DNA from: Apostichopus japonicus
Lineage: Eukaryota; Echinodermata; Holothuroidea; Aspidochirotida; Stichopodidae
NCBI RefSeq assembly: GCF_037975245.1
Contig: NC_092562.1
Coordinates: 18,878,054 to 18,942,053, forward strand
Length of the DNA stretch: 64,000 nt
Direction of reading: 5' to 3'
The notes under the pieces are model-generated. The model did not search any database and was not told the DNA's origin. It worked only from the letters and a program-made list of their open reading frames with translations. Shown piece by piece: positions 20,296-35,200 of this stretch (the stretch's first letter is position 1; each line of letters opens with the position of its first letter). A program made the position numbers and the translations under genes.

Positions 20296-23200
20296 GTTCG
20301 TTACTCGCGTAAAATGTAACAAAGGCAGCAATTTACACTGCCGTACCGGACAAACGTGAATGAACGGAGGTTTTATTAATTAACAGAGATTGAAATTATG
20401 TGTAACTTGTAACAGTGATCGGTTTTCGCGTAACTACTACCCACTACATTCTCTGTACATAGTGTTCCGTAACATTCTTGCTACGTTCATGGGTTTACGT
20501 TAACTAACTGCGCGTGTTATAATATAAGTAATATAGGCTAGGCCTAGTTGCATTGATAGGTAGGCCTCCTATAGGTGCCGTGTTTTTTAGTCAAATAGTA
20601 TTATTTACATAGTTGTAATTTGACACAATTTCAAGGATTATTCCACCCATTAGCAGAATTATACCGGAAACTTAAGGTCATGGAGTCTATCGTTAAAAGG
20701 TCTAGATGGTCTGTCACTTCAGCAGTCAGTCTTTGATCAGAGAGTCTCAACATGGCTTTTGTCAAAAAAGGTCTTGTCTCACTAATATCCTTGAGTTTAT
20801 GGAAGATGTAACAAGTTCACTTAATAGGCAGAGGTCTGTAGATGTTGTGTTCCTGGATTTCCAGAAGGCCTTTGATAAAGTTCCCCACCAGCGTCTTTTA
20901 CTTAGGCTGAAGAGCATGGGTGTCATAGGGAATTAACTGTCTTGGATCGGGAATTGGCTTGGTAATAGGGAACAGGGGGTGGTACTTAAAGGCTGTGCTT
21001 CTTCTTGGCAGAACGTTACTAGTGGGGTTCCACAAGGGTCTGTATTAGGTCCCTTGTTGTTTGTTGCCTATATAAATGACATCGACGGAGATATTTTGTG
21101 TAAAGCTAAGAAGTTTGCTGATGACACCAAATTGTATTCTGAGGTCTCTTCCAAAAGCGATTCTGAGAAATTTCAAGCGGATTTGGATAAGATTTTTTCC
21201 TGGTCTCAGGGGTGGCAAATGCTTTTTAATATTGATAAATGTAAGGTAATGCACATTGGTAGTAGTAACCAAAAGTTTACATACAATCTTAATGGTGTGG
21301 AGTTACAGGAGGTCTCTGTTGAAAGACACCTAGGTATCTACATTGACTCATCTCTGCAAACTTCTAAACATTGTCTTGAAGCTGCTAAAAGAGGTAATAG
21401 GGTTTTAGGTATGATCAAGAGGAACTTCAGATTTCTGAAAGAGGACATCGTAGTTAGGCTTTATAAGCAGTTGTTTAGGCCTCATCTGGAGTATGCTGTG
21501 CAGGCTTGGAACCCTTACTTTGCTAAGGATAAGGAAGTACTTGAAAAGGTCCAGAGGAAGGCTACTAGGATGATTAGTTCCTTAAAGGGGGTTCCTTATT
21601 GTAGGCGGTACAACTGTTGAATCTCACCACACTGGAGCTTAGGAGGTTACGTGGGGACTTGATCCAGGTTTTCAAGATTGTGTATGGTTTCGACAATTTA
21701 TCCTTTACCGACTTTTTCTTGTTTGCTAACAGTAGTTGTACTAGAGGTCATTGTCTTAAACTCCAAAAGTCACATAGTAGGATTAATATTCGGCTTAACT
21801 TTTTTTCTAATAGGGTTGTGAATGAGTGGAATGGTTTGCCTGAGAAAGTTGTACTTGCAAGTAGTGTGAATGGGTTTAAGAATGCTTTGGACAAGCACTT
21901 TAAGCATTGTAATCGGGTCTGAGTGTCTGTGTCTTCAGTTTTTTTCTCTCTCTATAGGGTCCTTGATGGGGACTTAAGTGTCCCTCCTGATCCTTTTTTC
22001 TACTAAACTAAACTAAACTAACTTATAATTAATGTATCGCGAAACTGGGGAATTTTTCCTTGCTTTGAACAGTTTGACTCCCAACTTTCACAGACACAAG
22101 CATAGGCCTAATTCTTTCTATTTCTGGAGGAATCTGGTCAACCCATGATGAAATCATATAGCTGAATTGATAGAACTAAATCATAAGCAAAAGCAGCAAG
22201 ACCGTTGTCACCATTATCTTTTAAAATAACATTAATGCCCTTACTACTGTAATACTATTAATAGTTTACTGTATACCATCATACATGTAGTTGTCCATAT
22301 TATGTGACAATCTAGCCTCCTTTTGCCCATTCACATGTTAAATAAATCTTATACTTATATGCCCAGGGCCCTAAGCCTTTATGAACAACAGGTAGGACTA
22401 GTGGCTTAACCCACATTTTGGAGGCCGAATTGCAACATAAACTGAATCCTGCTTAAGTGCCATACTCTTAAAGTTAAAGTTCAGTTTAATAGTAGAAAGA
22501 AAGAATCAAGAAGAGGGACAAATAGGCCTAGGCTTATGTTAGACCCTAAGTTCAAGGTAGTCAGTATAGGCCCCAAATTATAGCATGCTATAATTGCTAG
22601 AAGTTTTCCCAAAAAATGGTTGAGAGTGCATCAGGTTGGTCGGTTTTCATGTCCAGGCTCAATCTTGGGTGACTTTTCTTACAAAGTATCCCTTTAAGAG
22701 TGTGTCCAGACAAAAGTTCATTCTCATTTTATAGGCAGACTTTTCTGGGGGTTTTATAGCCTGATCTTAATTCTCATTATCATCATCACATAACGGTAGA
22801 CCGTCCCTCACTGTGTAAGTTGTCTCTGTCAGTACAGGTAGATACAATAGCCTTCAATGTGTCGTTTTTTTTTCATTAACCGGCTGTCAAACTTTCAGAT
22901 TGGATGACGTTAACAAATTATTAGCTGGTACACGTTTTTAACCCTATCGTGTCGAATGAACCTACGACTGAAACAAGTAAACACATGTCGTTAAAAATGA
23001 TTATGCTTCTCTTTTTTTTCTCGATATAGTCGATTTCGGAGAGCAGTACAACTCCCTCTTGTATGTTTCGGAGTATGAGAACTACGGGAGCATCAGTCTC
23101 TTCCGTTTCCATATACCGGAGGCGGTCGAGGAGGCATGCTGGAGCTTCATGATGAACAAGACTGCATCATGTCCAGACCGAGATATCTACATGTAAGAAT

Positions 23201-26200
23201 ATAATATCTCCCAAGTTCTCGGATGTTCTGGTTTCCTTTTATGTTATTAAAAGTATTTTCTTAGCCTCCTCATTGTCCTCATCCCCCTCCCTCCCTCCCC
23301 CCCCCCCCTTATGAGAAAAAAATAAGTATAATGCGTCTGGGCTGTGGAGTTTACACGGTTGTAGTTGCAAAATTATTTCTGCCAAAGTTATCATCTAATT
23401 CAACCCAAGAAGATCTGAATGCCACACCAACTTAGCTTTTCTTTTCAACTGCACAAAATACAAAGAAGTGATATATATATGTGATAAATCAATGTCACAT
23501 GTAAACCTATAGAAGAAATTCCTTAATGGCAAGATGCCAGGTCATTTGAACTTTACCATTCAGAGACTTGAGTCAATTTCCAGCAAAAAAGTCCTAAAAT
23601 CAGGACTGGAGTTAAGTCCCTAGCTCGAGTCATCGGTCATTCGTCCTAAGCTGTGTATTAAACGTTATAGATGTATTGCCATACTTCAGTGATTAGTTTA
23701 TACTTTTGAATGAAATATTCCAGAATCATCATCTTTGATTAAAATCATAAATACTGTATATCTTGGAAAACAGAACAGAAAAATATCAATTGAATTCATA
23801 AAACAGATTACTCTTTGGGATGAAATTTGTATTAAGGAGCTCAATTTCTGATATTGGTGTTCAGGGCATTGAAGTATGGTATGCCCGAATATCTTCACGA
23901 CCTTATCCAAGAGCAAACAACGGATAGACCTACTCGTTCCCAATACCTCTATCAACTTACTGTTCCTGTGACACGCACGAGAACCTTTGGTGATCGCAGT
24001 TTCTGCTATTCCGGCCCCGCACTTATGGAATTCGCTGCCAGTCCATCTGCGGGAAATTGATTCACTTGAACAATTCAAACATGCTATTTAAACTTACTTA
24101 TTTTCTAAATGCTACACACATCTGTAAAGCGCATTGAGCAACCTTTAGGTTGGATTCTGCGCTATATAAGACTGATTATTATTATTATTATTAATTGTTT
24201 CGATGCCCCCATCTTCTCTGTGACTGCTTCCAAGTATTGCATCTAGTTACATCATTGTAGTCTAGTTTTCAGTGTTCAGTGTCAGAGCAGATCAGTGATA
24301 AAACCAGAACATTATCATCCATTGGGGGGGTGGGGGTCCACTGACTTGGGATCCATGCCTTCGTCCCATGTCCATCGACAGTCAATGAAAATGTTCCGTC
24401 GGGAGATTTTTTCCAAAAGTATTTACTAACATTTTGTAAGCCTGCACTTAGACCTAATTGAAGCCCTAATTTATAGTCTAAACTACGCCCTGGAATGCAC
24501 CACTTGATTCATGCCACCCCACCCCCCCCTTCCCTCACCTATTTCAAATGTTTCAAATTTCATTTGCATTTATTAGCATAACTTTGCATTTATAAATAAC
24601 TATGTAGACCTAATTTATAGTCTGAAGATGCTTCAGAATGTGCCATTTCATGTCTAATATCTGAAACTTTCGACTGAGGGGGGGGGGGGCATTGGCAGAA
24701 AAAACCTCTAGCCCTTCTACATTGGAGTCACATTCAAGGAACCCACAGTCCCACCACACCTAATATAATTTATAAAATTTATTAGCCACTTATAGCCATG
24801 AAGGTTCATGCAATCATGCTCATAACAAACTCAGACATTGAAATTTCTAATTTGGTCCTCCTCCTCCCCCCCTCCCCCTCTTCCCTATTTGAAATCCTCT
24901 CAACTTTTTTTTCTTGTCTACTATCTTCACTCTTCAGATCGCTACATCTTGGTGGCCTGCCAATTGTCAATCCTTACAACACATCTTTTCCGGACAGTAC
25001 CGAGTTGAGGCACGCTAGCGGTTACAACGTTACATTCAATACGTCCAGCACTCAGCTACTTCCCAAGGTCTCTGTACATGGTCCTCAGCCTGGGGACTGG
25101 TTCATTATTGCATACAGGTTAAAGGAAGACATGGACAAAATTGATCAGAAGGCAAGTGACCGACCTAAACAGATTGACAATGGGAGAAAATGTGTTCTTT
25201 TCCGAATCTTTTCCCGAAGTCTAGTCATGGCTGTTTGAAGGAGAGAAGGGGTGTGGGTGTAACTTACTTTCACCAGATAAGCTCTTTTTGGAAAATCAAG
25301 TTAGTGGTCTGAGTTATAGTCATGGCTATGTTCCCCAAACTTTACATCCTAGTATAATCTCCTTAATGATTTTTCAAAGCCTAAAGCATCATGTATGTTT
25401 GTATGTATTTTAGCTCCTCCTGCAAGCAGGAACTCGCGAAGAAGCCTCATTGGCTTATCAAAGCCACAGGCTGACCGAAATCAGTCTCTTACATTCATAT
25501 TTAACGTCCATGATGATGAATTGTCCATTGTCAACAACTCTGTAACTGGACGACATACATTAATCTGCGAGTTACTCGAACCTGGGACCTTATGATTGGA
25601 AGGCACCGGCGTTAACCACTGAGCCAGCACTCCACTCATCACTCCATCATGGGTACAGTGAAAGCAGAACTTACAAACCTTGCCCTTCACTTTGTTCTGA
25701 CCCATAGACATCGTGGTCTGAAAAGAATTTTGATCAAATTTTAGTGGCCACTTTCCCATTATCCTGTCCCTTCTTCATCCCACCACCCTAATATCCCATC
25801 TCACTGAATTACTATAAAATCTTACTTTTAACTTCTTGCCTCAAGGATTTTCATAGCATAGAAGTTTTTCATAGAAGTTGTCATAGAAGTTTGCCATAGA
25901 CATTATTCATAGAAGTTTTTTACATATAAGGTTTTCATAGAAGTTTTTTACATATAAGGTTTTCATAGAAGTTTCCCATAGAAGTTTTTGGTTCCTTGCT
26001 AAAAGCAAAGGAACCTATGTATTCAGGTTGGCGTGTGTGTGTGTGTATGTGTGTGTGTGTGTGACGCTTTAGCTTGTAAGCACGATAACTCAACAAGGGA
26101 TTGACTGATTATGATCAAACTTGGTGGGTGGGTGGCCCATAGTGAGTAGATGAACCCTATTGTTTTTGGTGCCCACAAAGGTCACCAAAGGTCAGTTATG

Positions 26201-29200
26201 GTCCAAAAACCCAAAATACTAAAACTGCAATAACTCCCAGTGCCAATGTGCGACAAGGTTGATATTTTGGGACAAGTTGTGAACTGGTTAGGGGAACATT
26301 TTGAAACTTAACGGTCATGTGATCCAAGGTCACCAAAGGTCAATTAATGATAAAAAAACTAGTATTTTTGTGATAACTTGAGAAGGAACTGTCCGTTAAG
26401 GTTGGGAGTTGCTTCAATGTAATCCAGTTGTCAACCCGCATCTGGGTGACCCTGACCTCCATTTGACCTCTGGTGACCTTTTCGTGTTTTGGGGATTTTT
26501 ACAGTTTCGTTGCTATTTTCAGATATCAAAGGTACCTTCTGATCATAAATGTCAATAGGTTGACCCCAGTGTGACCTTTGTGTGCAAAGTTATACGAGGT
26601 CAAAGTTAAAAAATATTAATGAGGTCACGGGTCAAACGTGAAAAACTCCCAAGTTGCAATAACTTGGCTACTATTTATTGGAATTTTGGTATGATGATAT
26701 TGGTAGATAGTCTCCACACACTGATGTGTGTTGCAATTGATATCATGCATGTTTATAAGGGGGGGGGGGCCTAGCATTATTTCGTTATGAAAAGTTTGTA
26801 TGCACAATAACTCAACAAGGGAATGACCAATCATTACCATACTTGGTGAGTGGGTGGCCCATAGTAAGTAGATTAATCCTGTTGATTTTGGTGCTCATTT
26901 CATGAATATTAATGAGGTCATGGGGTCAAACGTGAAATACTCGAAATTGCAATTACTTGGCTACTATTACTAGTCGGAATTTCGTCAAACTTGGTACGAT
27001 GATAATGGTAGATAGTCTTCACACACTGATGTGTGTTGCAATTGATATCAGGGCTTAGCATTACTTTGGCAACAAAAGTTTGTGAGCATAAATTACTGTT
27101 GTTGTATTAGGGCTTTGTTAGAAATTTCCCTATGAATGGAACTAATGAACAGCAGCAAGGAACCATGAAATGTTTTTATTCTGGTTCATAGAAGGTTTCC
27201 ATAGCAGTTTGTCATAGAATAATCAAGTCTGATATTTACTGATCATATACTTTTTATTTGTCTCGTGTAATCTGCAGGGTCTGGGCAAAGATTGCCGATA
27301 CACTATACAACCCACTCTGGTGTACAGTCAAGTTTTGGATATCCCGTTACTGAGTGAACTCTCTCATAATGCTTACGAATTACCAGAGGGTGCAGACTAT
27401 GCACTATTCAGGTACCTTTTTTTTAAAACCCTTGGAGGATTCTTTGATATATTTTTGCTCATACCAAACATGTACAATCTTTTTCTGCCAATTTGTAGGG
27501 ACGAATTAATCTTGTAGATTCAGGTTGTATGTGGTCCATTTCCTATTCTTTTCTTGTTTTTTTCATAATTAGTTATGATAATGATTATTGTTGGGGTGGA
27601 AAAGTCTTTAAAGTGGAATATCACAGTGTTTGAAAGGAACGAAGGCTAAATAATAGATTCAATTCACTATGAACCAGTTATAAAAATTTGAAATCATGCA
27701 ATTATATCGAGAACACGGCTGCTTTGGTCTCCGGTCACTGAACCATGTGGTTGTGCTTTTCTTGACTCTTGCATTTCTGAAACCCTTTTCATTTCCAGTT
27801 GTCTTTGCTACAATAGGTTTGTCTTGTTCATTCAGTCCAAGCGCTTTGAGGTCCTTCAGTCTTTGTGGCAATCCTCTATTTTCGATGTACAGAAACATAC
27901 CTGAAATATCTACCTATGATACCTCACAATATCTCATACACTGAGCAGATTTACTGACAGTATTTATTGTTCTGCTCTGAAGATATTCAATGCGCACCAA
28001 AACCGTTAAATAAATTTTATACTAAAATATTTTAATATTTTATGTACAATTACATACTTTGTAGACTTTATATTGGATATGAGGGCATTTATATATTTTT
28101 GTACGCTTTAATATTTTGTCTGTACATTTTATATTTTTGTTCATCTCATATTGTGAGTACATTTTCATATTTTTGTTCACTTTGTTGGAACGTTTTCATA
28201 TCTATGTATATTATATTACGTCTTATACTGTATGTTGTTTACAATTTTTAATGTTTTGAGCTCTTGTTATCAACCAATTTCCATTGTATTTTTATATGAT
28301 TGGCTGCCTACCTACCTACCTACCTACCTATCTACCTACCTATCTATCTATCTACCTACCTATCTACCTACCTATCTACCTACATCAGTAGTATTGAGGT
28401 TCTGCAGCTTTGCTGCTCCAGTTATTTGTCATTCCATACACATAACAAATTACTCTGATCAGCTCTGTGTGTGCAGTTATTTGTCATACCATACACATAA
28501 CAAATTACTCTGATCAGCTCTATGTGTGGGAATGTCAGCGATGTTGATTTTACACATGGTTCAATGAATTATTGCTCTAAAGACAGAAACACTGATGGTT
28601 ATATATGCTCTTGTCATTAAACAATTGTATCTCATAATATATCTCAATATATCTCCCCCCCAAAAATAGCCTGAGTGCCTACTCAGGCCTTATTTCATTA
28701 ATATCCTTTCACAGTCATCATCCAAAACCACAGCTCCCCACGATATTGTAACAATTTATAGATAACGATCATATGTAACAAATTCATTCAGCGTTGTTCT
28801 TTCCTTTGATTTGGGAGACTGAATTGATTATTCTCGGGCAGATTTAATCTGCGACATGGAATCATTGATAATGATGGCGTATAGGCATGTTGCAGATGGA
28901 CTAGGTGAAAAGTGCCCTGGAATATTTCTCATATTACATGTTTAGTCATAAGCTTTTAAGTAAGACTCTAATTTGAATCCATGTACATTGTTGATATTGT
29001 TTTCATCCTGTTCTGTTATTTTGCACCCGGTCTTCTTAACTACGTAGATACCAGACCAAATTGACAACTTCGCTCATAGATTTCCAAGTAAGCCAGTGTT
29101 CCGGCCAACTACAGAATAAGACCCTTCATGGGCAATGTCCTCTGAACATATCGTTGGGTGCAGGGAGCATCCCCATAACTCAGCCCCCTCACAGCTGTGA

Positions 29201-32200
29201 TGAGGGAGAAAAAAGCTGTCAAATAACCGTAGACAGTGCTCTCAGGGGCACTTGGTACTATTTAAAAATCGAGAAAGCCATCTCTGAAGATATCAAAGAC
29301 TTCAAGTTTGTTATAACAGTTGAGGAAGAAGGTAAGTTTTGAAGTTTTTGAGGATATGGAAGTTCTATTAAAGGAATAACCAAGGGCAGGGATTAAAGAC
29401 AATTTTTATTATTGAAAGACAATTTATATTATTCAGTAACCTCAAACTCTCTTTTATTTAATTATTAAGTTAACCCCTTCCTGTTTGACTGACTACACTC
29501 ACTTGAAAATCTGCTCCTAAAGCCTCACCACAATACACAGCGGGCCGCCATTAATTACGTAATACGCTTGAAATTTCGTATTGAGTTACCATCTGGACAA
29601 ATATTGGTCGTGCACCTTTTAGTTTTTGTCTCAAAATATCTGTTCTTGTAGTTGTGAGGAGGAAGTTAAGCCTGTTGCTTGCATTCGTAATTTCGTATAA
29701 ACCCAGTAAGTTGAGCAATAACTGATGTTTTTATTATCCTAAGGACGTCTGTAAAACCTTGTTTGAAACAATACTTATTGTATCTTAGTACCAGCCCTTT
29801 TTTAGCACTTTCATAGCAGATGAACCACATTTTATATTGCACCTCAGAATTTGGACTACAGGTTGCTATTGTCAACGGTTGAATCGGCTAGGGTCCGACG
29901 AACATCCATAAATTTACATATTGCTGTAAATATCTTTGTAAGTGAACCGTGAGGGAAGGGAAATAATTCTTGTATGTAAATTCCATAAAACAAAGAATGG
30001 CAGGCTGCCTTGAATTGGTATTAAATTGTGAACATAAAGTTACTAAGCAACGTCCCTACCTACATCTGCCCAAGGCTTTTACCTATTTCCCCTCTATTCA
30101 CCTCCCCCATAAAGATTGCACTAACAGCCGTTCACCTGCAACTTATGCCATCGGAGACCCCGAAGAGAGGCAAGTGGATTCTAACCAGGAGGATGACACT
30201 CTCACAATTTATGAGGATCTCTCGGACACTGACTGTGCTCCACTCTACCATCTCGTCTCTGTGAAGACCGCTTCAAGCTCAGCCAAGAAATTTGTGAAGA
30301 GGACAGAAAATGAGACTGATGTGTTCCCAGTGAAATCCCAGCAACCCATAGTCATGACCTTTGACCTAGACCCCATTGAAGACGTCGGTGGACTGTTTAT
30401 AGTGGAGGTCAATGCGTCCACACTTCCGGTGAGTAAACATGTCGGCATCGTGTAACAGTTATCTGTAAGCATGCTCGCCCTTCGAGTAGATTTGTACTCG
30501 ATCGTACTCTGAAATTTTTAAGAAATTTAGAATGGATAGTATAGTGTCAGATTGGGTACCCATACTCATGCTTAGAGCCATGTATTCATCATTGTACTCA
30601 CACCCAAAGGGGAATTCTATTTGTAGTCGTACTCACGCTTAGAGACATCTACTCATTCTTGTACTCACACCCACAGGGGACTCCTATATTTACTCGTACT
30701 CATGCTATTCTGTATAATCCTACAACAAGTCTGGTATGTTGTTGTTAGCTTCATCAAAATATGAATGTTAGAAACTAACTTGATACTTAAAGTTCTGGTG
30801 AAGACTCTGCAATATTTATTTTGTGATTCAGAAATGACATCGTATACAGCTGGTTCTTATTGGTGTGGGGGGGGGGGTTGTTTGTTCAAACCGAAGAGAA
30901 AGTATTAGAAAGAATTAAGAAATGTGTACATTCTCAAATGGAAGGGACATCGGTTAATGTTTGTGAATGTTGGCAACTTAACCAGTTGCTTGTGCGCATC
31001 AGGTAAAGATCGACAACATTAATGCAATAAGCTGCGATAATAACTTGCCATTTGCTTCCGATTTTACTTTCTTTCCCAGAATCCGTTAGTCTCGTTCTGC
31101 TTGCAAAAGATGGGTCCTGCCATCAAAGATAACGTCAAGTTTCACTGCGACAAGGATCGCCTCATTCAAAGCGATCTCTCTTCCCGCAAGAGGGAGCGTT
31201 GGATCATGCCATTTCCGGTCGTCGGTACTCTGTACTTAACGCTTCAAATGGAATGCTTTAATGATTCGTGAGCCATTTTATTTTTTTTATGATCATTAAT
31301 TATCAATGCTGTAGTCTTCTCAGAATGAAACAATTCAGTAAAATCATTGTATAAAGTTGGAATTGATGCCCTCAGTGTCCCTTTGTCATGAATGTTTTTG
31401 GGCTGTATGGTGCACATGTTCTTCTGTAGATCTGCTTTGTAGCACTGTGTTTGTATATTATGTTGTTGCCAGATATATTCAGGAAATTCCACCAAAAAAA
31501 TTCAGTTCTTTGTAAATGGAACATTCTTACAAGATTGGGCGCTTGAATTAATCTCAAATTTGGTCCAAACATTTTGAAACTTGTTCATATCCTCAACTAG
31601 CATGTGTTGCTTTTCATGGCCTTGCAGGCTTTTAAACAGAACTTCCATTGTGTGAAAATACTTGTTTTCAAGTGATTTGGGATTAATGTTTGAATCTTGT
31701 AAGGTGTATAGTTTCATGGACATCTCTGCATAGTTCAGAGTTGATCACCACGGCAACCCATGCATAACTTAATCCCTAGGCCGAACCAGTTTGGATTCTA
31801 AGTTTCCTATATTATATAATACCTGTAGAAAATTTATGTACTTGTCAAAAATAAAAATGAATATTTTACTCAAGGTAAAGATTAACCTTGGCTTATGTAT
31901 ACATCCTATCCTTTATTTTGAAGTTGGTCACAAGTTGCTCTTGTAATTATAGTAGGCTACATTCTTCTAAAAAAAAATTAAAAAAATAATAAACAAGGTA
32001 AAAATAATTTGGGGCATATTGTGCCTTTAGTAAAATAAAAATACATATATGGAACACTAGTAACTTCAAAAAAGATTTGTTAGCAAGTGGAAATTTATGA
32101 TTATGGAATTGCTCCAACCATCAATCACACAATATTCCATTCATGTTTGTGGCAATTTTCTTTCTTAGAAATCCAACTGAGTGTGGTGAAGAGGCAGAGA

Positions 32201-35200
32201 TTATTGTGAATTTATCGTTGGATCAGCAGTGTATTGGAGGCTGTGGAAAGAATGGCCTGTGCTCGGTCCGGTACAGGGCAGGCATACAATTCTTCTATTG
32301 TCGTTGTTACTATGGTAAGCACCAGCCAATAAAATGTGGTTGTTTTCTTTTGCTCTTTATTTTGTTCTAATCCACCCAGCCACATATAAAGGCCAGACCA
32401 AAAAGGATATCTAACGGAATAAATGTTCTTGCCACCCACGTTCCCTTTACCCTCCAACAAATCCCTCCACTCCATCTCTTCCCCCACAGATTTGACACCA
32501 GGTAGTTCTCCTTTAACTTTGAAGTGATACATACTCCAGTGTCTCAGAATTGATTGCTTAATAAAAAATGTTGGAAATTTTCTGCTAATTTAGGTTTAAA
32601 GATCTGCAATCTACTCCCTGGCAAAAATGGAACCTCAACCGGACAAAATACATTACATTCAACCGGCCGTATCTGGACGGTGTTTTCGACTCGCAGCGTA
32701 GAATATTTCTCTTACGATTTTCTCTTTACTCAGCCCGTCACCGTAAATTATAATTAGGTCCTCGTTAGGATAATTATTTCCAGCGACCAATCCCTGTCAA
32801 GTAAAACATTTTTGATATCGTGATACTCGTTTAATGCATGCAAATTAAAGCAAATCGAGGGACCTGAGGTATGGACACATCTATTGTGTTTCTCATGTTG
32901 AACATGTACATAGCGTATAAAGGAATGAAGTTAGTTTAAGACTGCGAGTTAAACCGTTCAGTTTGTTTCTATGTCACTGCTGGTCATCATCAATATTAGT
33001 TTTACCAATCAAGAGATCATTTGTGTCTGTTGCTAGGTTATACAGGCTTTGCCTGCACCGACAGTTCGGAGGCCTGGGCGAGGAGTTATTATCTGGTACA
33101 AGTACTGTTGTTGACCCTGAGTAACGTTGTGTTCCTGGTGGCTACCATCTTTGCCATCTACAGATATCACTTTGCAGAGTCAGTGTCATATTTTGCCACC
33201 ACAGTCTTTTCAACGGTGAGTACAGATTGTTCCCGTGACAGGGATTTGAAAGACTTCTCTGGGCTTTTTTCTTCTTTTTTTGGGGTAATGTCTTTTTGTC
33301 TTATTTTGAGACGTTGTATGATAATACATGATCTCTGTCGTAAGATTATGCCCTAGACTTATGAGTAATCTTTCTGCTTTGAGGGGTTGACAGCCTGCGT
33401 GGTATGCCTTAAGGTCATCAAAGAGTTTTAGTGAAAAATCCAATCCTAGGAAAAGTTTCTATTACCATGTTTTCAACTATATGGCATTCTCCAGGGTTGT
33501 GAAATATTCCCCCCACGTCTTTGTGTTCAGGTCAATGACACCATTTGATAAAAAAAAAGCCCCATCTCCACTCAATTCAATCGCAAATGGGATGTAATCT
33601 TCACATCTACATATGGTGTATGTCCTTTTCACTTAATGTTGAGTTGTTACATCCTCCCACTCTACGAAACACCGGCAAAATTTCATTCATATCAAAAATG
33701 CAACCAGTTGAAACCATTTCCAATTTTAATAAACTTTACTTAAGTCTGCAAACCTTTAAAGGTTCTCACATGAGTAATGTCACATGTTATCATTCGCTAA
33801 AAATTGAAAACTGCATGATATGATTGTAAAAACCCAAAAAAGCCTATTGTTATCTCCACTTGCTGGATTTGGTTATATTGTCAATCTTCATGATGCAGCC
33901 CTGGGATGAGTGTGTCTGTAGCATTGTTTTGTCTTATCGAGTTCTGATTTTCACGAAAGTGGTAATTTTTTCTTCACTCCTCTCTCACCTCACTCCATTC
34001 TACATTCAGAAGAGAGAGGAAGTGGAGATTGACCCTGAATAAAGGTCAATAGGGGCACGGTGCTAACACGTTACCCACTCTTTTAGGCTACATAGATTGG
34101 AGTGCATGTGTACAATGGAGACCAAAGTTATTATCATGGTTCGTAAATACCCAAACCAGTTAGTTTTGGGGGGAACCTTTTCAGGTACTCTTGTATTAAT
34201 GACCAGTTGTTGGAGAACAGCGCGTACACGTAACATCACACGCAGTAAGACCGATCAGTGACCACCCCGCTGGCACCCAACATGTGTATTACAGAGTATT
34301 GCAGGCCTGGACCTTATATCACTGGTTGAGCAGGGGGTGAGGGGGGGGGGGAACCCGGGAAAGAATGATCATGTGACACCTGAATTTTGACCATTTGACT
34401 TGGGTCGTTTCTTAGGGACTGTTTATAGGGGCAGTATGCTAAAAATGAGTTTGCCAATTAAATTATTTTTCTGTTTTTGCTGTTATCATTTCAGCTGTAC
34501 CATGCCTGTGACTCTAGCAGGGCCTGCGTGATGGACTATAGCACACTCCAGTTCTGCGATTTCTACTCTTCCTTCATGTCCGTATTCCTCACTCTGATAG
34601 CCATGGCGAAGCTGAACCCTACTCTGAAATCTACCGTCCATATGATAGGTATTTACTATACCACAGATCATCAAATTAATTATGAAATATTCATGATGTG
34701 ATCATCATTGTTTATCAGAGTAGCAATGAACAAGTGGATGGGGGGCACTGCATGAATCAACGAATCCTAAGCGTAGATCGGTTGTGCCTCCGGGCCAATG
34801 CTCTTTCGATAAACAAAGCCATCTGGTCGGGGAAGAGAAAACCCAACTTATTCAACATCAAAAGATGATGCATCTCGAGACACATTTGACACATATTGTC
34901 CAAAAAAAAGATGATACGGAATGTGTTCCATTTAATCTTCTCTTTATGTCTGAAAGGATTTTTTTTTTATTGGTCTGTATGCTTTCAGAATAAGCTGTCT
35001 GTGTATGCAATGTGCATACTCCAGCTATCGAAATGTTAAAATTTATCAGCCTTCAGTTTGTGCCGTAACAGAGGCAAAACATCCTAAGAACTGAACCAAA
35101 ATGTTAAACATGGAAATGTATCTTTCTTTGAAGTTAACACTGGTTTTCATAAAGTATATATATCCTCGTGAAATCTCACCAGCTGCTTCATTACAACCAT

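Larger units (their letters stand above)
27412..29047. other. TMEM8 intron 4
   Basis: AT-rich intron with a TACC/TATC microsatellite (28303-28385), a 54-bp tandem duplication (28419-28527), and a degenerate TTTTATATTTTTGT-rich stretch at 28040-28205. No exon is seen. Confidence 0.7.

Noticed and set aside
20706-21922. Host gene encoding a reverse transcriptase
   Set aside because: It is a truncated LINE with an in-frame stop at 20934 and a frameshift near 21610, located in an intron.
28303-28385. CRISPR-like regular repeat
   Set aside because: It is a four-base microsatellite in a eukaryotic intron, with no spacers.
29970-30114. N-terminal extension of TMEM8 exon 6
   Set aside because: The frame is open but precedes a strong polypyrimidine tract and acceptor at 30114. 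The residues do not resemble the family.
30127-30127. Acceptor AACAG at 30127 for TMEM8 exon 6
   Set aside because: Joining there puts exon 6 in a frame with an early TGA. The acceptor 12 bases upstream keeps the frame.
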